This document shows, piece after piece, positions 12,701 to 22,724 of a DNA stretch of 64,000 nucleotides. Source of the DNA: Apostichopus japonicus. Its lineage: Eukaryota > Echinodermata > Holothuroidea > Aspidochirotida > Stichopodidae. The DNA lies in assembly GCF_037975245.1 (NCBI RefSeq), contig NC_092568.1, positions 27,772,501 through 27,836,500 of the forward strand, written 5' to 3'. A model generated the notes under the pieces. It had not been told where the DNA came from and made no database searches. It was given only the letters and a program-made list of their open reading frames with translations. Position 1 is the stretch's first letter, and every line of letters begins with the position of its first letter. A program made the translations under genes and the position numbers.

Positions 12701-15700
12701 TCTTACCTAATCTCACAGCTGGACACATTGGCATCAGGTATGGCTTCCAGGTAAGAGTGATGTACACAGAGAAAGGAAGGAATCAGAAGGGGACAATCAA
12801 ATAATCCCTTCTGCTGTGCTCTGCCATGTGGTTATTTGGCCTCTTTCCTATTCAGATCTATAAAGAATCCATGATTGAGATGTATCGAATGTCTCCCTTC
12901 ATTAAATCTTCTGTTTTCGTTTAGAAAAAATAAGACACGTATTACTTGTTGCCAATTTTTGCTATAATACAAAATCGACAGGTAGAGGTTGTACCCATCG
13001 CCCTTACCTCTCCACGATGGTACTACTCCTCTCCCTCCTCAACAGGGCCCCTTCCCCACCAGATTACTATGTAAACTATATATCTCATAGATCTGTTATG
13101 TACACATCTGTCATGACCTATATGAGAACTCTTGCCCCTCTACATAACGTAGCTGCTCCTTCCATGCACCCCCACCAGGTGAGACCCATCTGCTAACACC
13201 ACTGGTAGTATCTGGAAGTTTTCTCTAACTGTTTTTTTATTCCTTTACTCATAGGGACCTAACCACTGTGTGTCGACTGCATGCACCACAGGCTGTCACG
13301 CAGTTGGTGATGCCATGAGGTTTATCCGTAATGGTGATGCCAAAGTCATGGTAGCAGGAGGAGCGGAGGCCTGCATATGTCCGGTAGCGATGGCAGGCTT
13401 TTCAAGGTATTAAGAAATGCAAGTGATTGTTTTTTTCCTCAAGACTAGTATCAGATTTTTCTTCTTCTGTATCTGTCAAAAGGAAGAAAACAAAATCTAA
13501 CAGATAGAAATGTGAAGATGGCAAAACATCTTTTTCTTTGCTGAAACCTGTTAAATAGTTATATCTTCACAAGTGATCTGTTTTACCAACAAATTTTATC
13601 CTTAACTATTCATAAATATTGTTATTATTTTGTCAGAAAAAAATTGACTAAGTGAAAGTGTTACATGATAATAACAATGTATTCATATCATGGTTAAGGA
13701 TCAAATAATAATTTATTATTTATCACAGTTTTGTCTGTGTGGCATGCCTTAGAAAATGTTTCAGCTAGACAATAACTGTCTTTATATTCTCAGAAGTAAA
13801 TGCTGAAATAAGGAAACAGATTCGATGGAATTTATGAATATACTTGTTGTGCCCATATGTTAGGATGTTATAGTAATCTTCTACAGTAAACTATATTTAA
13901 CAGCTCTTTGGATGATTAACATATAAAAACATGTGACAGCAAAGAATACAAATGTGCTGCCCTCTGAGTAGACATTTAGGATCCTTGGTCAAAAACTTTG
14001 ATCCCTTATCATTTATATTTCCCAGGGCACGTGCTCTCAGCACCAAGTATAATGACAGACCACAAGAATCTTCCAGACCTTTTGATGCAAGGAGAGATGG
14101 TTTTGTGATGGCTGAAGGGGCAGCAGTTCTCATATTAGAGGTTTGGTCTGCTAAGGTTGATCTGATCAATCAAAAATAGACATATTTAGATGGTTACAAT
14201 TGTCAGTCAACAATTTGCCTGTTGAAATATGGATTTATTTTAGCTACTAGTAGTAGGTGTGTCTGCAAGATCAAGGGTAGGGACAGTTTATAGTGGGGGT
14301 GGGGGTGGGGAAGCAGAGGATGGATGTTGCTTAGTGGCAGGATTCCACGATCGATTAGATCAAAGTATTGTTTACTTGTACAAGGCACTTTAGCTCAATT
14401 GCCTCTTAGCAACCAGGTGTATAAACAGGGACTTATGTATATAGCTTGTGTATATAGTTGTGTGCACTGGATTGTGGCTGCATCCTTTGGGATACTCTAT
14501 AAAGGACCCATAGATGTGGTGCTGTGTAATGCTCAGACAGCAATGTGCTGAATTGTTCACAGCTTGTGTGTCTTGGTTTGACAGTTTAACCATTGAAAGT
14601 TATTTGACAGACCTGTCAACCCCTAAATTTGTAAATCTGGAGAGATTTGAAAAGACAAAACCCAGGGGGTTGGTACCTGAAACCAGGAGATTTTACAAAC
14701 TATTGTAAAGCCCAGTAAGACTCTGAGTGTTGGAATGTCAGGTATAGGAAAGCCATTGATACAAATAAACAATCAATTTGTAAACTTTAAATTGATAATT
14801 TCCTTTCTTATCTGACTCTTTAAAGCTAACACTTGTCATGTTTTCTCTCACTTAGGAGTGGAATCATGCGGAGAGTAGAGGGGCAAACATTCTAGCAGAG
14901 ATACTCGGCTACGGTCTTTCAGGTGAGGTTGAACAACATTTGTAGCAATAAAAGGAATCTTGTTAGAATAATAGATGATAACAAAGTGCTGTGAATCAAA
15001 CAGAATAAACAAGGAAAATGGGATATTTTGCTAGAAACATAAAAAAATCAAAATCACAAGGGAGTCTAATATCAACAAAGCTTTAGTTTCTCAAAAGACT
15101 CATCTACAACTTTGCCATTTTTTGTACAAAAGAATTTTACTGGTTCCTTTTTTCTATTGGAATATTTACAAATTTATTTGATGGTCACATGTATATTAAT
15201 TTATTGCACAATTATTGTTATATGTGTTTTCTTGTTTCTTTTGAGAACTAAAGTACTCATTTTCAGTATTCTCCCTGTAAAAGTCTAGTTTGATATATGC
15301 AGATGCTGGAAATTCAATGCTAATGGTACCAGTAAATAAAGGACCATATTTCATGTTCTACATTGGTTTACCACTTACAACTTTACATTTAATGTAAACA
15401 AATGAGTTAACCTATGATACATTGTCCTGTGAAGTCTAGTTACTACTGTCCCAAGCTCTGCTAGTTTTGTAAATTAAACTTTTTCCCATCCAATGACAGG
15501 TGATGCCAGTCACATCACCGCCCCTAGGGGAGATGGATTCGGTGCACAACGATGCATGAAGGCTGCCCTGAGGGATGCACGTGTCAGAGTTGAGGATGTT
15601 GGATATGTTAATGCTCATGCAACTTCAACACCTCTAGGTAAGGTGAAAGTATTGTAACATTCAGGTAGTGGGTTTGACACCCAATGAAACAGCAGTTACA

Positions 15701-17968
15701 TTCCAGTTTGATGTTTACCATTTAAAGGGAGTAGTCATTAATAAATGTCAAATATATTAGAAATGTTTAAGTAAGTTTAAAATTCATTGCAATTGTTAAC
15801 ATCAAGATCTGATCACATCACAAAGATGGAGGGGGGATGGGGTTATTGGGTTGGAGAGAATCACAGCACTGAGTTAGGGTAGTTTGGTTGGAAAGAGAGT
15901 TGTGCCCTTTATTTGATCAAATTTCCTGTTTGCTTGCTGCAAGTAGTAGTTCTTCCCTCCTGTCCTGCCCTCCAAACTGTTTACTGCTTTAACCAGTGGC
16001 TGCACTTGGTGAATGGATTTCTTAATATTTTGAAGTACTCCATTAAATTTAACAGATTTGAGAAGTCCAATTCATTTCCTGGAAAATTTGCTAGTACTCT
16101 AATGAGAGACTAAGTTTTTTATGCAACCAATGGGGCAATGATTGGTTATAGAGTTTGAAACATTAACTGTATATGTATTGCTCCCGATGGTACCGTAATA
16201 AGTTGTCATACATTTTTAAGGGACATTTTACATTTGCAGATTAATTTTTGGTGATTTTGTGAATTACCAGATGAGAAAGATTATAACTCTGGATACTAAA
16301 CAAATTGACCAGAACATGTTCATTAACAATTGCATTCAGATTTATATCTCATATTATTGTACAGAAAAAAAACAACATAACATACGGCACAGTAATAAAA
16401 TAACATAGTATGAAAATAGTGATTCTGTTAATAAGGCTAGTGACCATAGAACCAAAAAAAAAATAGTGAAGAATGATAAGAATCTCAATTCAACAAAAGA
16501 TATTTACAAAATATAAGGAAAGAAAGAAACAGGACAGAGAATAAGCTGAAAAGTAATAAAAAGGAAATAAGAAATAAGAAAGGGATAGAACGCAATCAGC
16601 AAAAGAACAAATTCACAAGAGATGGCCAGGAAGAAGAGTAGCTCACAAATAATTGCTTAAAATTTTAACCCAATGAACCCAAATGACTGTTGATCTCTTC
16701 TAAAAGAATGAGGTATCTGAGCAGATTTAACAGAAGGAGAAAGTGGCTGCCACATGGTAATTGTTGAGGTGTAATTTGCCATGCTGATTATTTGTGACAG
16801 GTAACTGTCAAAATATGGTACAAATGGGTATGATCAGTACCAGATTATGCAATGGGAAGATCAGATCAGTGCTTAAGGCCCCCCAAATTCAAGGGGCTTG
16901 AAAGGTGAAGCATCCCCCAGAGGTCACAGACTGCTGTGAACACTGCCAAGAAAGACTTCTGGTTTTGGGTTGTGCATTCACACTTTAATGGGGATGTGGA
17001 AAGAATATGGTGCTGTAGGATCACCAGAGGTTGTTAATGTGGCACTGGGTGATAAACAAGTATTTCATCACTTCTCCTACAGGCGATGAAATTGAGAATC
17101 AGGCAATCAAGTCTGTCTTTGGTTCCCATGCCAACAACCTGGCTGTGTCTTCCACCAAAGGAGCGACGGGTCATCTGTTAGGTGCTGCTGGAGCATTAGA
17201 AGCAATATTCACTGTACTAGCATGTCAACATGTAAGTGATAATAAGCTTAATTATCTTCCGTGTTAAAATATAATTTAAATCTACACTTCACATTGAGCA
17301 TCGATTGCTGGTTGGAGTGTTAGCTCAGTGGTTAGCGCCGGTGCCTTTCAATCATAAGATCCCGAGTTCGAGTCACTCAAAGATTAATTTATGTCGTCCA
17401 GTTACAGAGTTGTTGACAATTGACAATTCATAATCATGGACATTAAATATGAATGTAAGAGACTGACTTCGGTCAGCTTGCGGATGGCTTCTTCGCGAGT
17501 TCCTGCTTGCAGGAGGATCTAAACTACATACATACATACATACATACATACATACATACATACATACATACATACATACATACATACATACATACATACA
17601 TACATACATACATACATACATACATACATACATACACACATACATACATACATACATACATACATACATACATACACACATACATACATACATACATACA
17701 TACGTAATCTTTAGTACCACTGTGAAGTTATTTAAACTATTTCTACTCCTCCCTAAAGTATTTTTTTATTTTCATCTCCAATTTTCCTCTCTTCCAGGGT
17801 CAGCTGCCTCCAACAATTAATCTAGAAGAGACAGACGATGAATTTGATCTGAATTATGTGCCTAATAAATCTCAGGTTTGGCTGGGAGATGGTAGACAGA
17901 TTGGACTCACAAACTCTTTTGGGTTTGGCGGTACCAATGCCTCTTTATGCATTGGAAGCGTCAGATGA
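3638..17968 (+). CDS. OXSM: Mitochondrial 3-oxoacyl-ACP synthase (beta-ketoacyl synthase), complete 12-exon gene
   Basis: The enzyme condenses malonyl-ACP with a growing acyl-ACP in mitochondrial type II fatty acid synthesis, the route that supplies octanoate for lipoic acid. Twelve exons join in frame: 3638-3782, 6515-6631, 9700-9764, 11000-11107, 11735-11806, 12664-12750, 13255-13406, 14026-14140, 14856-14922, 15500-15637, 17083-17231 and 17798-17968. They total 1386 nt, or 461 residues plus TGA, about the length of human OXSM (459). The first ~40 residues are basic and Ser-rich, as in a mitochondrial presequence. The catalytic Cys lies in STACTTG (about C208), the two His in [10 protein letters not shown] (about H349) and [11 protein letters not shown] (about H386, with K381), and the Gly-rich loop [10 protein letters not shown] is near the C-terminus. 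All introns are GT-AG; the donor after exon 8 (GTTTGG) is weak. The ATG at 3638 is chosen because an in-frame TGA stands at 3605 with no ATG between. Human OXSM has far fewer coding exons (from memory). Confidence 0.95.
4320..4414 (+). mobile_element. CR1-like LINE copy A, 5' part of RT
   Basis: Translates as a reverse transcriptase segment [20 protein letters not shown], then is interrupted by the MITE at 4415 and resumes at 5090. The left edge is uncertain. It lies in OXSM intron 1. Confidence 0.75.
4415..5081. mobile_element. hAT-like MITE inserted in a LINE
   Basis: 667 bp with terminal inverted repeats CAACGAGGTAAATGAATC..., continuing with mismatches for about 110 bp. Flanked by a perfect 8-bp duplication AGGACGTT at 4407-4414 and 5082-5089. 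Removing it rejoins the LINE frame (…SSWQDV then TSGVPQ…), so it jumped after the LINE. No transposase frame is visible. Confidence 0.9.
5090..6112 (+). mobile_element. CR1-like LINE copy A, RT to 3' end
   Basis: RT motifs [40 protein letters not shown] and [10 protein letters not shown] are present, with several stops and frameshifts, so the copy is dead. It ends in CCTTTTTTTCTACTAAACTAAACTAAACT, an ACTAA-repeat tail shared with the copies at 18565 and 19399. CR1-clade assignment rests on the remembered RT signature. Confidence 0.85.
6515..6631 (+). CDS. OXSM: OXSM exon 2
   Basis: Acceptor TATCTTCCAG, donor GTAG|GTAAGA, phase 1 in and out. Encodes [10 protein letters not shown] and [11 protein letters not shown], which match the N-terminal ketosynthase segment around residues 49-88. 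Confidence 0.93.
6903..7182 (+). mobile_element. LINE RT fragment (GVPQGS, FADD box)
   Basis: Encodes [20 protein letters not shown] and [14 protein letters not shown], then shifts frame toward NKTNYIVFG. It is probably the 5' half of the LINE whose 3' half is at 8640-9475. The intervening 1.4 kb looks like later insertion. Located in OXSM intron 2. Confidence 0.8.
7187..7212. repeat. (GT)n microsatellite
   Basis: About a dozen GT units. Confidence 0.9.
7224..7510. repeat. AGGTCA-rich tandem repeat, two units of about 150 bp
   Basis: Two diverged units share CTTGTAAACA, GATATCTCAAGAAG, AGCCTAT and a closing block AAGGTCA…GGGGTCACCAGGGGTCA. More AGGTCA and GGGTCA motifs occur at 8170-8320. 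They resemble nuclear receptor half-sites but are a repeat-family feature. Confidence 0.65.
8600..9475 (+). mobile_element. LINE C-terminal RT domain and 3' tail
   Basis: An intact frame runs from about 8675 to 9310 with [32 protein letters not shown] and [14 protein letters not shown], the C-terminal part typical of non-LTR reverse transcriptases. It is followed by a 3' UTR with GAGGACTTCC and CACGTG and a tail of AATAAATCAATCAATCAATT. The unbroken frame suggests a fairly young insertion. Confidence 0.85.
9700..9764 (+). CDS. OXSM: OXSM exon 3
   Basis: Acceptor TTACCAACAG, donor AAAGCT|GTGAGT. Encodes [13 protein letters not shown], matching the AxVPRGxxxGQF segment of animal OXSM (residues 88-109). 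Phase 1 in, phase 0 out. Confidence 0.9.
11000..11107 (+). CDS. OXSM: OXSM exon 4
   Basis: Acceptor TTATCCTGTAG, donor GACACA|GTAAGC. Encodes residues 110-145, including the helix [10 protein letters not shown], which corresponds to the FxxYALxAAxEAL helix of ketosynthases. Phase 0 at both ends. Confidence 0.9.
11735..11806 (+). CDS. OXSM: OXSM exon 5
   Basis: Acceptor TTCTGTTTTGTAG, donor ACAAAG|GTAAGT. Encodes [14 protein letters not shown] and following residues (146-169). Phase 0 at both ends. Confidence 0.92.
12664..12750 (+). CDS. OXSM: OXSM exon 6
   Basis: Acceptor TTTGTCTACAG, donor TTCCAG|GTAAGA. Encodes [15 protein letters not shown] and [11 protein letters not shown] (residues 170-198), the conserved segment just before the nucleophile elbow. 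Phase 0 at both ends. Confidence 0.94.
13255..13406 (+). CDS. OXSM: OXSM exon 7 (catalytic cysteine)
   Basis: Acceptor TTTACTCATAG, donor TCAAG|GTATTA, phase 0 in and 2 out. Encodes [13 protein letters not shown] with the nucleophilic Cys at about residue 208, then [13 protein letters not shown]. Residues 199-249. Confidence 0.95.
14026..14140 (+). CDS. OXSM: OXSM exon 8
   Basis: Acceptor TATATTTCCCAG, donor TTAGAG|GTTTGG, a weak donor but the only one that keeps the frame. Encodes [10 protein letters not shown] and [17 protein letters not shown] (residues 249-287). Confidence 0.92.
14856..14922 (+). CDS. OXSM: OXSM exon 9
   Basis: Acceptor TCTCACTTAG, donor TCAG|GTGAGG. Encodes [20 protein letters not shown] (residues 288-310). 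Phase 0 in, 1 out. Confidence 0.93.
15500..15637 (+). CDS. OXSM: OXSM exon 10 (first active-site His)
   Basis: Acceptor CAATGACAG, donor CTAG|GTAAGG, phase 1 at both ends. Encodes [13 protein letters not shown] and [12 protein letters not shown]; His349 of [10 protein letters not shown] is the first catalytic His. Confidence 0.95.
17083..17231 (+). CDS. OXSM: OXSM exon 11 (second active-site His)
   Basis: Acceptor TTCTCCTACAG, donor CAACAT|GTAAGT. Encodes [20 protein letters not shown], with Lys381 and His386 of the active site. Phase 1 in, 0 out. Confidence 0.95.
17311..17528 (+). mobile_element. tRNA-derived SINE, copy 1
   Basis: The head has pol III box A (TTAGCTCAGTGG) and box B (GAGTTCGAGTC). 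The body ends in GACTTCGGTCAGCTTGCGG, TTCGCGAGTTCCTGCTTGC and GGATCT. The same body and head occur inverted at 51510-51755. It sits in OXSM intron 11. Confidence 0.85.
17526..17703. repeat. (TACA)n tail of the SINE, about 178 bp
   Basis: Some 44 TACA units with only a few CACA changes. It begins exactly where the SINE body ends, while the other SINE copy carries only about four units, so the array is an expanded SINE tail. Confidence 0.95.
17798..17968 (+). CDS. OXSM: OXSM exon 12 (stop codon)
   Basis: Acceptor CCTCTCTTCCAG. Encodes [20 protein letters not shown], then [20 protein letters not shown] and TGA at 17966-17968. The GFGGTN loop lines the active site in this family. Confidence 0.95.
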   Translation, partial: GQLPPTINLEETDDEFDLNYVPNKSQVWLGDGRQIGLTNSFGFGGTNASLCIGSVR

Positions 17969-18560
17969 CAGTGGTCTATGATTGTTCATGTCTTTGATGG
18001 ACAAGGGAAAGAACAGACGAAGGCAATTTAAGATGTTAATTCTTGATCTGTCGTGATGAAATATCGATGTTCGATGAAAAGTAATATCCAATTAAAGGAA
18101 TGATTACAGCTATGACTATTTAAATTTTATTAATATGAGATTTAAAGAAGTCAAATGGGAAGATGACTGATGATATCATCCTTTGATATGTCAAATTTAC
18201 CACTTTTTACGTTTTTGTTATCAAATTTACAAACCAGTTAAAGCAGAATTTTTGGATGTTCTTGTAGTCTCAATTAGCATCTGCTTATTCATGAATATAA
18301 TTGTGCATGCATATGTTAAAATTGTTGTTTTGACATGTATAAGGCCTTTAAATTTGAATTGTTCAAAGTGTACTTTGTGATGTTGTGTAAGTGCAACATT
18401 TTACATATAATCCTGTGTCTTAAACAGTGTTTCATATTCGGTCGCTACTGCAGCAATATTAAAGGCTTTACTATGCATTGAGCTGCATATCATTGTCAGA
18501 CATATTACGTATATAGTTACCTTTCCAGTCCTTACTCCTGAATTGAACAGCATATTTGGC
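17969..18560 (+). other. OXSM 3' flank, probable 3' UTR
   Basis: Unique AT-rich sequence follows the OXSM stop up to the inverted CR1 fragment at 18565. No AATAAA was seen; ATTAAA-type hexamers occur near 18094 and 18458 and could serve as the cleavage signal. The real transcript end cannot be set from sequence alone. Confidence 0.4.
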
Positions 18561-18564
18561 TAGT

Positions 18565-18900
18565 TAAGGTTAGTAGAAAAAGGATCAGGAGGGACACTTA
18601 AGTCCCCATCAAGAACCCTATAGGAGAGAAAAAACACAGAAAACACAAACACTTAGACCCGATTACAATGCTTAAAGTGCTTGTCCAAAAGTTTTCTTTA
18701 ATCCATTTTTACTTCTTGCAAGTACAACTTTCTCAGGCAAACCGTTCCACTCATTCACAACCCTATTAGAAAAAAAAGTTATGCTGAATATTAATTCTAC
18801 TTTGTAACTTTTGGAGTTAACGTCAATGACCTTTGGTACAACTACTATTAGCAAACATGAAAAAGTCAGTGAAGGATAAATTGTCAAACCATACAAAATG
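18565..18900 (-). mobile_element. CR1-like LINE copy C, 3' fragment
   Basis: On the minus strand it encodes [20 protein letters not shown] and NGLKKTF, followed by the family 3' UTR ending CCTTTTTCTAC. It is heavily 5'-truncated and oriented opposite to copies A and B. Confidence 0.85.
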
Positions 18901-19398
18901 TAGGAAACTGTGTTAATAACTGATGGGGGAGAGATGTGTAGGTTTGAGTGAATATACCATATGCCGAATGTCTACTTAGAAATTACATTAAAACACCGTG
19001 ATGACATTCGTATCAACTGGTTACATTGAACTTTTTTTCTAATAAGCTTTATGCTCTATTGAAGTTTTTTTAGACGAGAAGAACACAATGAATGTGATTG
19101 AGAGAGAGCAAGAGAATAAAATGTCATTTTGGTTTTTTGTTGTTGTTCATGTCAATGTTACTGGAATGCTATTTTCCATTAATTAATGCCTATTAAGTGT
19201 CCAGTGTCCTGGAACTTTTTCACATCCAGGACAATTTGAAGGTGAAATAATCTGAGACAAATTGCGCTAAAACAGAATTGATGGTAATTGCAACATATTT
19301 ACATTCACAAGGGCAGGGCTATGATTTTATATTTAAATCCGTAAAAATATCAAATCTACACCATTACGATAAGAATGATCCATCCTTTGACACATTGG

Positions 19399-20345
19399 TG
19401 TGAATTCGACTGAGATATTTTGTGTAAAGCTAAGAAGTTTGCTGATGACACTAAATTGTATTCTGAGGTCTCTTCCAAAAGCTATTATGAGAAGTTTCAA
19501 ATGGATTTGGATCAGGTTTTTTCCTGGTCTCAGGGGTGGCAAATGCTTTTTAATATTGATAAATGTAAGGTAATGCACATTGGAAGTAGTAACCAAAAGT
19601 TTACATACAATCTTAATGGTGTGGATTTAGAGGAGGTCTCTGTGAAAGAGACCTAGGTATCTACATTGACTCATCTCTGCAACCTTCTAAATATTGTCTT
19701 GAAGCTGCTAAAAGAGGTAATAGGGTTTTGGGTATGATCAAGAGGAACTTCAGTTTTCTGAAAGAGGACATCGTAGTTAGGCTTTATAAGCAGTTGGTTA
19801 GGCCTCATCTGGAGTATGCTGTGCAGGCTTGGAACCCTTACTTTGCTAAGAATAAGGAAGTACTTGAAAATGTCCAGAAGAGGGCTACTAGGATGATTAG
19901 TTCCTTAAAGAGGGTTCCTTATTATAGGCGGTTACAACTGTTGAATCTCACCACACTGGAGCTTAGGAGGTTACGTGGGGACTTGTCCAGGTTTTCAAGA
20001 TTGTGTATGGTTTTGACAATTTATCCTTTACTGACTTTTTCATGTTGGCAAACAATAGTTGTACAAGAGGTCATTGTCTTAAACTTCAAAAGTCGCATAG
20101 TAGGATTAATATTCGGCATAACTTTTTTTCTAATAGGGTTGTGAATGAGTGGAATAGTTTGCCTGAGATAGTTGTACTTGCAAGTAGTGTCAATGGGTTT
20201 AAGAATGCTTTGGACAAGCACTTTAAGCATTGTAATCGGGTCTGAGTGTTTGTGTCTTCAGTTTTTTCCCTCTCCTATAGGGTCCTTGATGGGGACTTAA
20301 GTGTCTCTCCTGATCCTTTTTTCTACTAAACTAAACTAAACTAAA
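19399..20345 (+). mobile_element. CR1-like LINE copy B, 5'-truncated
   Basis: Encodes [53 protein letters not shown] (with an intact downstream frame), LVRPHLEYAVQAWNPYF and [17 protein letters not shown], ending in CTACTAAACTAAACTAAACTAA. It has fewer stops than copy A. A few frameshifts remain. Confidence 0.88.
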
Positions 20346-21205
20346 TTTGAGATTTTACACTCACACACTGCTGATCCAGTTCCAAGCTATTCACTGTTAA
20401 AATATGCTAAACCTCCGATATGTTCTTTTAAAGGCTAACTTGATGATGTTATCAGCTCTTCTAGAACAGGCTTTAATGTTAATGTTAAGTTTTGTTAACC
20501 CATTGCTTTACATAAATTCTCACTCAACCAAAGCATGTTCCTTTAACTTGATATTAAAACAACAACACCCTTGCACCCATTGAAAGAAAATTAAACACCA
20601 TCTTTCTATCCAAAAGTTGACAAATTTGTACTACCACTGTAAACATGTCATTTGAGACAGGTAAATATCTTTTTGTGATTTTGTGCTGGATCTGAGGAAC
20701 TCAGCTAAATGGATAAAGTATTAGACTAAATAGTCTTGTCACTCTAAACCGATGAACCTCGGCAAATTAATGGGTCGTTCCCGTACAAATTAAAAGTGGC
20801 ATAAAAAATCTAGCCTGGTCTGATAGCACTGTTTTTCAACCATTCACAACAAATTAACTGAGGTTTGTTAAACTTTGTTTCTAAAGTCATCTTTTTTATG
20901 AATTTTTCCTTCATGTCTTTCCATTGTAATATAGCTTGTAAATCTATTGCAATCAAAAACTTTTACATTTTTTTTTTACATTTTATAATAATATTCTGTA
21001 ACTACTGTAGTTGATACAACAATACTAGACATTTCACTAGTAGATGGGTTATAAATAATAATAAAAAAATTGACATTTCTGACATTACATAAGTTAGGGA
21101 AATCATTAAATGTTCTTAGATCTCTGTCTGTGGCTCTGACTCCCTCCCACCAAGAAAGTGTTAATCCCCCACCCCCTCCTATCACCAAAAGCAATCCATT
21201 TTCGC
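20346..21205. other. Intergenic, no feature seen
   Basis: AT-rich unique sequence. No splice-framed coding segment or clear repeat was found. Confidence 0.5.
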
Positions 21206-21214
21206 CCTTAAAAT

Positions 21215-21575
21215 CAAGGGCGTAGGAACCGGGGGGGCTGGAGGCGCCAGCCCCCCCAGTGAAAAATATGGGGGGCGGAAGTATCATTCCGCCCCCCCCG
21301 CTTGGCAAGTCAGAAAACCCCTTTTCATTTCCAAATGAGAAAAAAATCTCATTTGGAGCACCAAATTGCATCTAAGGCCAGGTGAAAATGCAAAACTTTT
21401 TAAAAAATGGAGTGGGTGTTGAAGTGTGCTATATTGCACCAAATTGCATCTGAGGCCACCTGGAAATGCCCAAAAAATCCAAAGGGGAGGGGGACACCCA
21501 TCCCCTTAGACCCCTCCCCCAGGTCGGCCATCGGTCTTCAGCCCCCCCACTCAAAAGTACCTTCCTACGCCACTG
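21215..21575 (-). mobile_element. hAT-type MITE, complete, copy 2
   Basis: Inverse copy of the 2070-2433 element, with ends CAAGGGCGTAGGAA and TTCCTACGCCACTG. A perfect 8-bp duplication CTTAAAAT stands at 21207-21214 and 21576-21583. The two copies share nearly all internal sequence. Confidence 0.92.
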
Positions 21576-21717
21576 CTTAAAATTACTGGCTATCGTTGAC
21601 TCATTCGAGTCTTCAAATGTAACATGCATGATCTACACTTTATGCAGAGTTCTTACGTCTACATGGCTTGTGTATTCCTATCTAGTAATTTTCTTTCATA
21701 CTCTTTTATGGACAGAA

Positions 21718-22110
21718 CCACCTATGGTGTCCACCATGGAACTGCTCACCGAGAGACCTCCAGAAGACTTAAATTTGGAAGACACTTGGGAAGATGACGA
21801 AACATCAGACAGAGACAATAAATTGGAATCCCAAGCCCCTGTAGCTGATTCAGATCCCTACTCTAGTCTCATTATGGACATGAAAGCCTCCATCTCACCT
21901 CCGAGTTAAGTACAGTCTAACTCTTACCAGATCAGGAAAGGCTTACCAGACCGATAACCTCCTGAAGGCAGAAGAAGACAAAAAAGTTGGTTCCAATTCT
22001 GGTAGCGACGTGCCGAACGCTTCATCGATCCAAAATGACAAGCTGATGGAAGTTTCCACCGAAGGGTTTAGAAATAGGACTAAAGTTGAAGAAGAATCGG
22101 AAAGTGATTC

Positions 22111-22112
<2 letters not shown>
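21718..22112 (+). pseudogene. Coding-like acidic segment with a frameshift
   Basis: Two stretches have a protein-like, polar and acidic composition. One is in the frame of ERPPEDLNLEDTWEDDETSD and SDPYSSLIMDMKAS (to about 21908). The other, one frame over, has [18 protein letters not shown] and [18 protein letters not shown] (21930-22112), running into the (TA)n array. I do not recognise the protein. It may be an exon of an unknown gene with an indel, or a retroelement ORF relic. Confidence 0.35.
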
Positions 22113-22204
<92 letters not shown>

Positions 22205-22239
22205 ATATATATATATATCGAATATATATATATATCGAA

Positions 22240-22290
<51 letters not shown>
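22113..22290. repeat. (TA)n microsatellite with GATATTCGATAT-type interruptions
   Basis: About 175 bp of TA, with three ATCGAA interruptions spaced evenly at about 18 bp near 22201-22240. Confidence 0.95.
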
Positions 22291-22724
22291 AATTGTACAA
22301 TTGTGCTATGAAACCAACTGTGGCTGGTCTGGAACTCGACCGAGTCGTCGGGAACACGATGCGTTTCGGTATTAGACCAGGATCTATATGATCCGTAACT
22401 CATACAGTGAATCTAAAAATAAATTCCGCATGTGATTGGAGAATTGAGCACATCTCCTGTGAATATCATGTAGTGCGTGGGGGGGGGGGCAGGCGGATGC
22501 ACCTATCACTTCTTGAGATTGTTCCAATCTGCGTGAAAATGCCCCACCACCCACACCCCACAACCCCTACGCCCCACCCCTCTTATCACTTCCCGATGGG
22601 TTACAAAACTTAAACAATAACCTTCGCCCGTAGTACCAAACCTTGACAAAATCCGGCAACACACCACTTCATCGATAGATAACGAGTCTAGTGATCGGGC
22701 TGTGTATTAGTGATGCTAGAGGTC

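Noticed and set aside
17373-17720. Long open frames of MYVC or YIHT repeats
   Set aside because: They are translations of the TACA microsatellite.
12664-17968. OXSM as a bacterial FabF acquired by recent transfer or contamination
   Set aside because: The gene has spliceosomal introns, a presequence and the animal OXSM C-terminus, so it is a normal nuclear gene.
21943-22403. Open frames of IYIYIY repeats on both strands
   Set aside because: They are translations of the (TA)n array.
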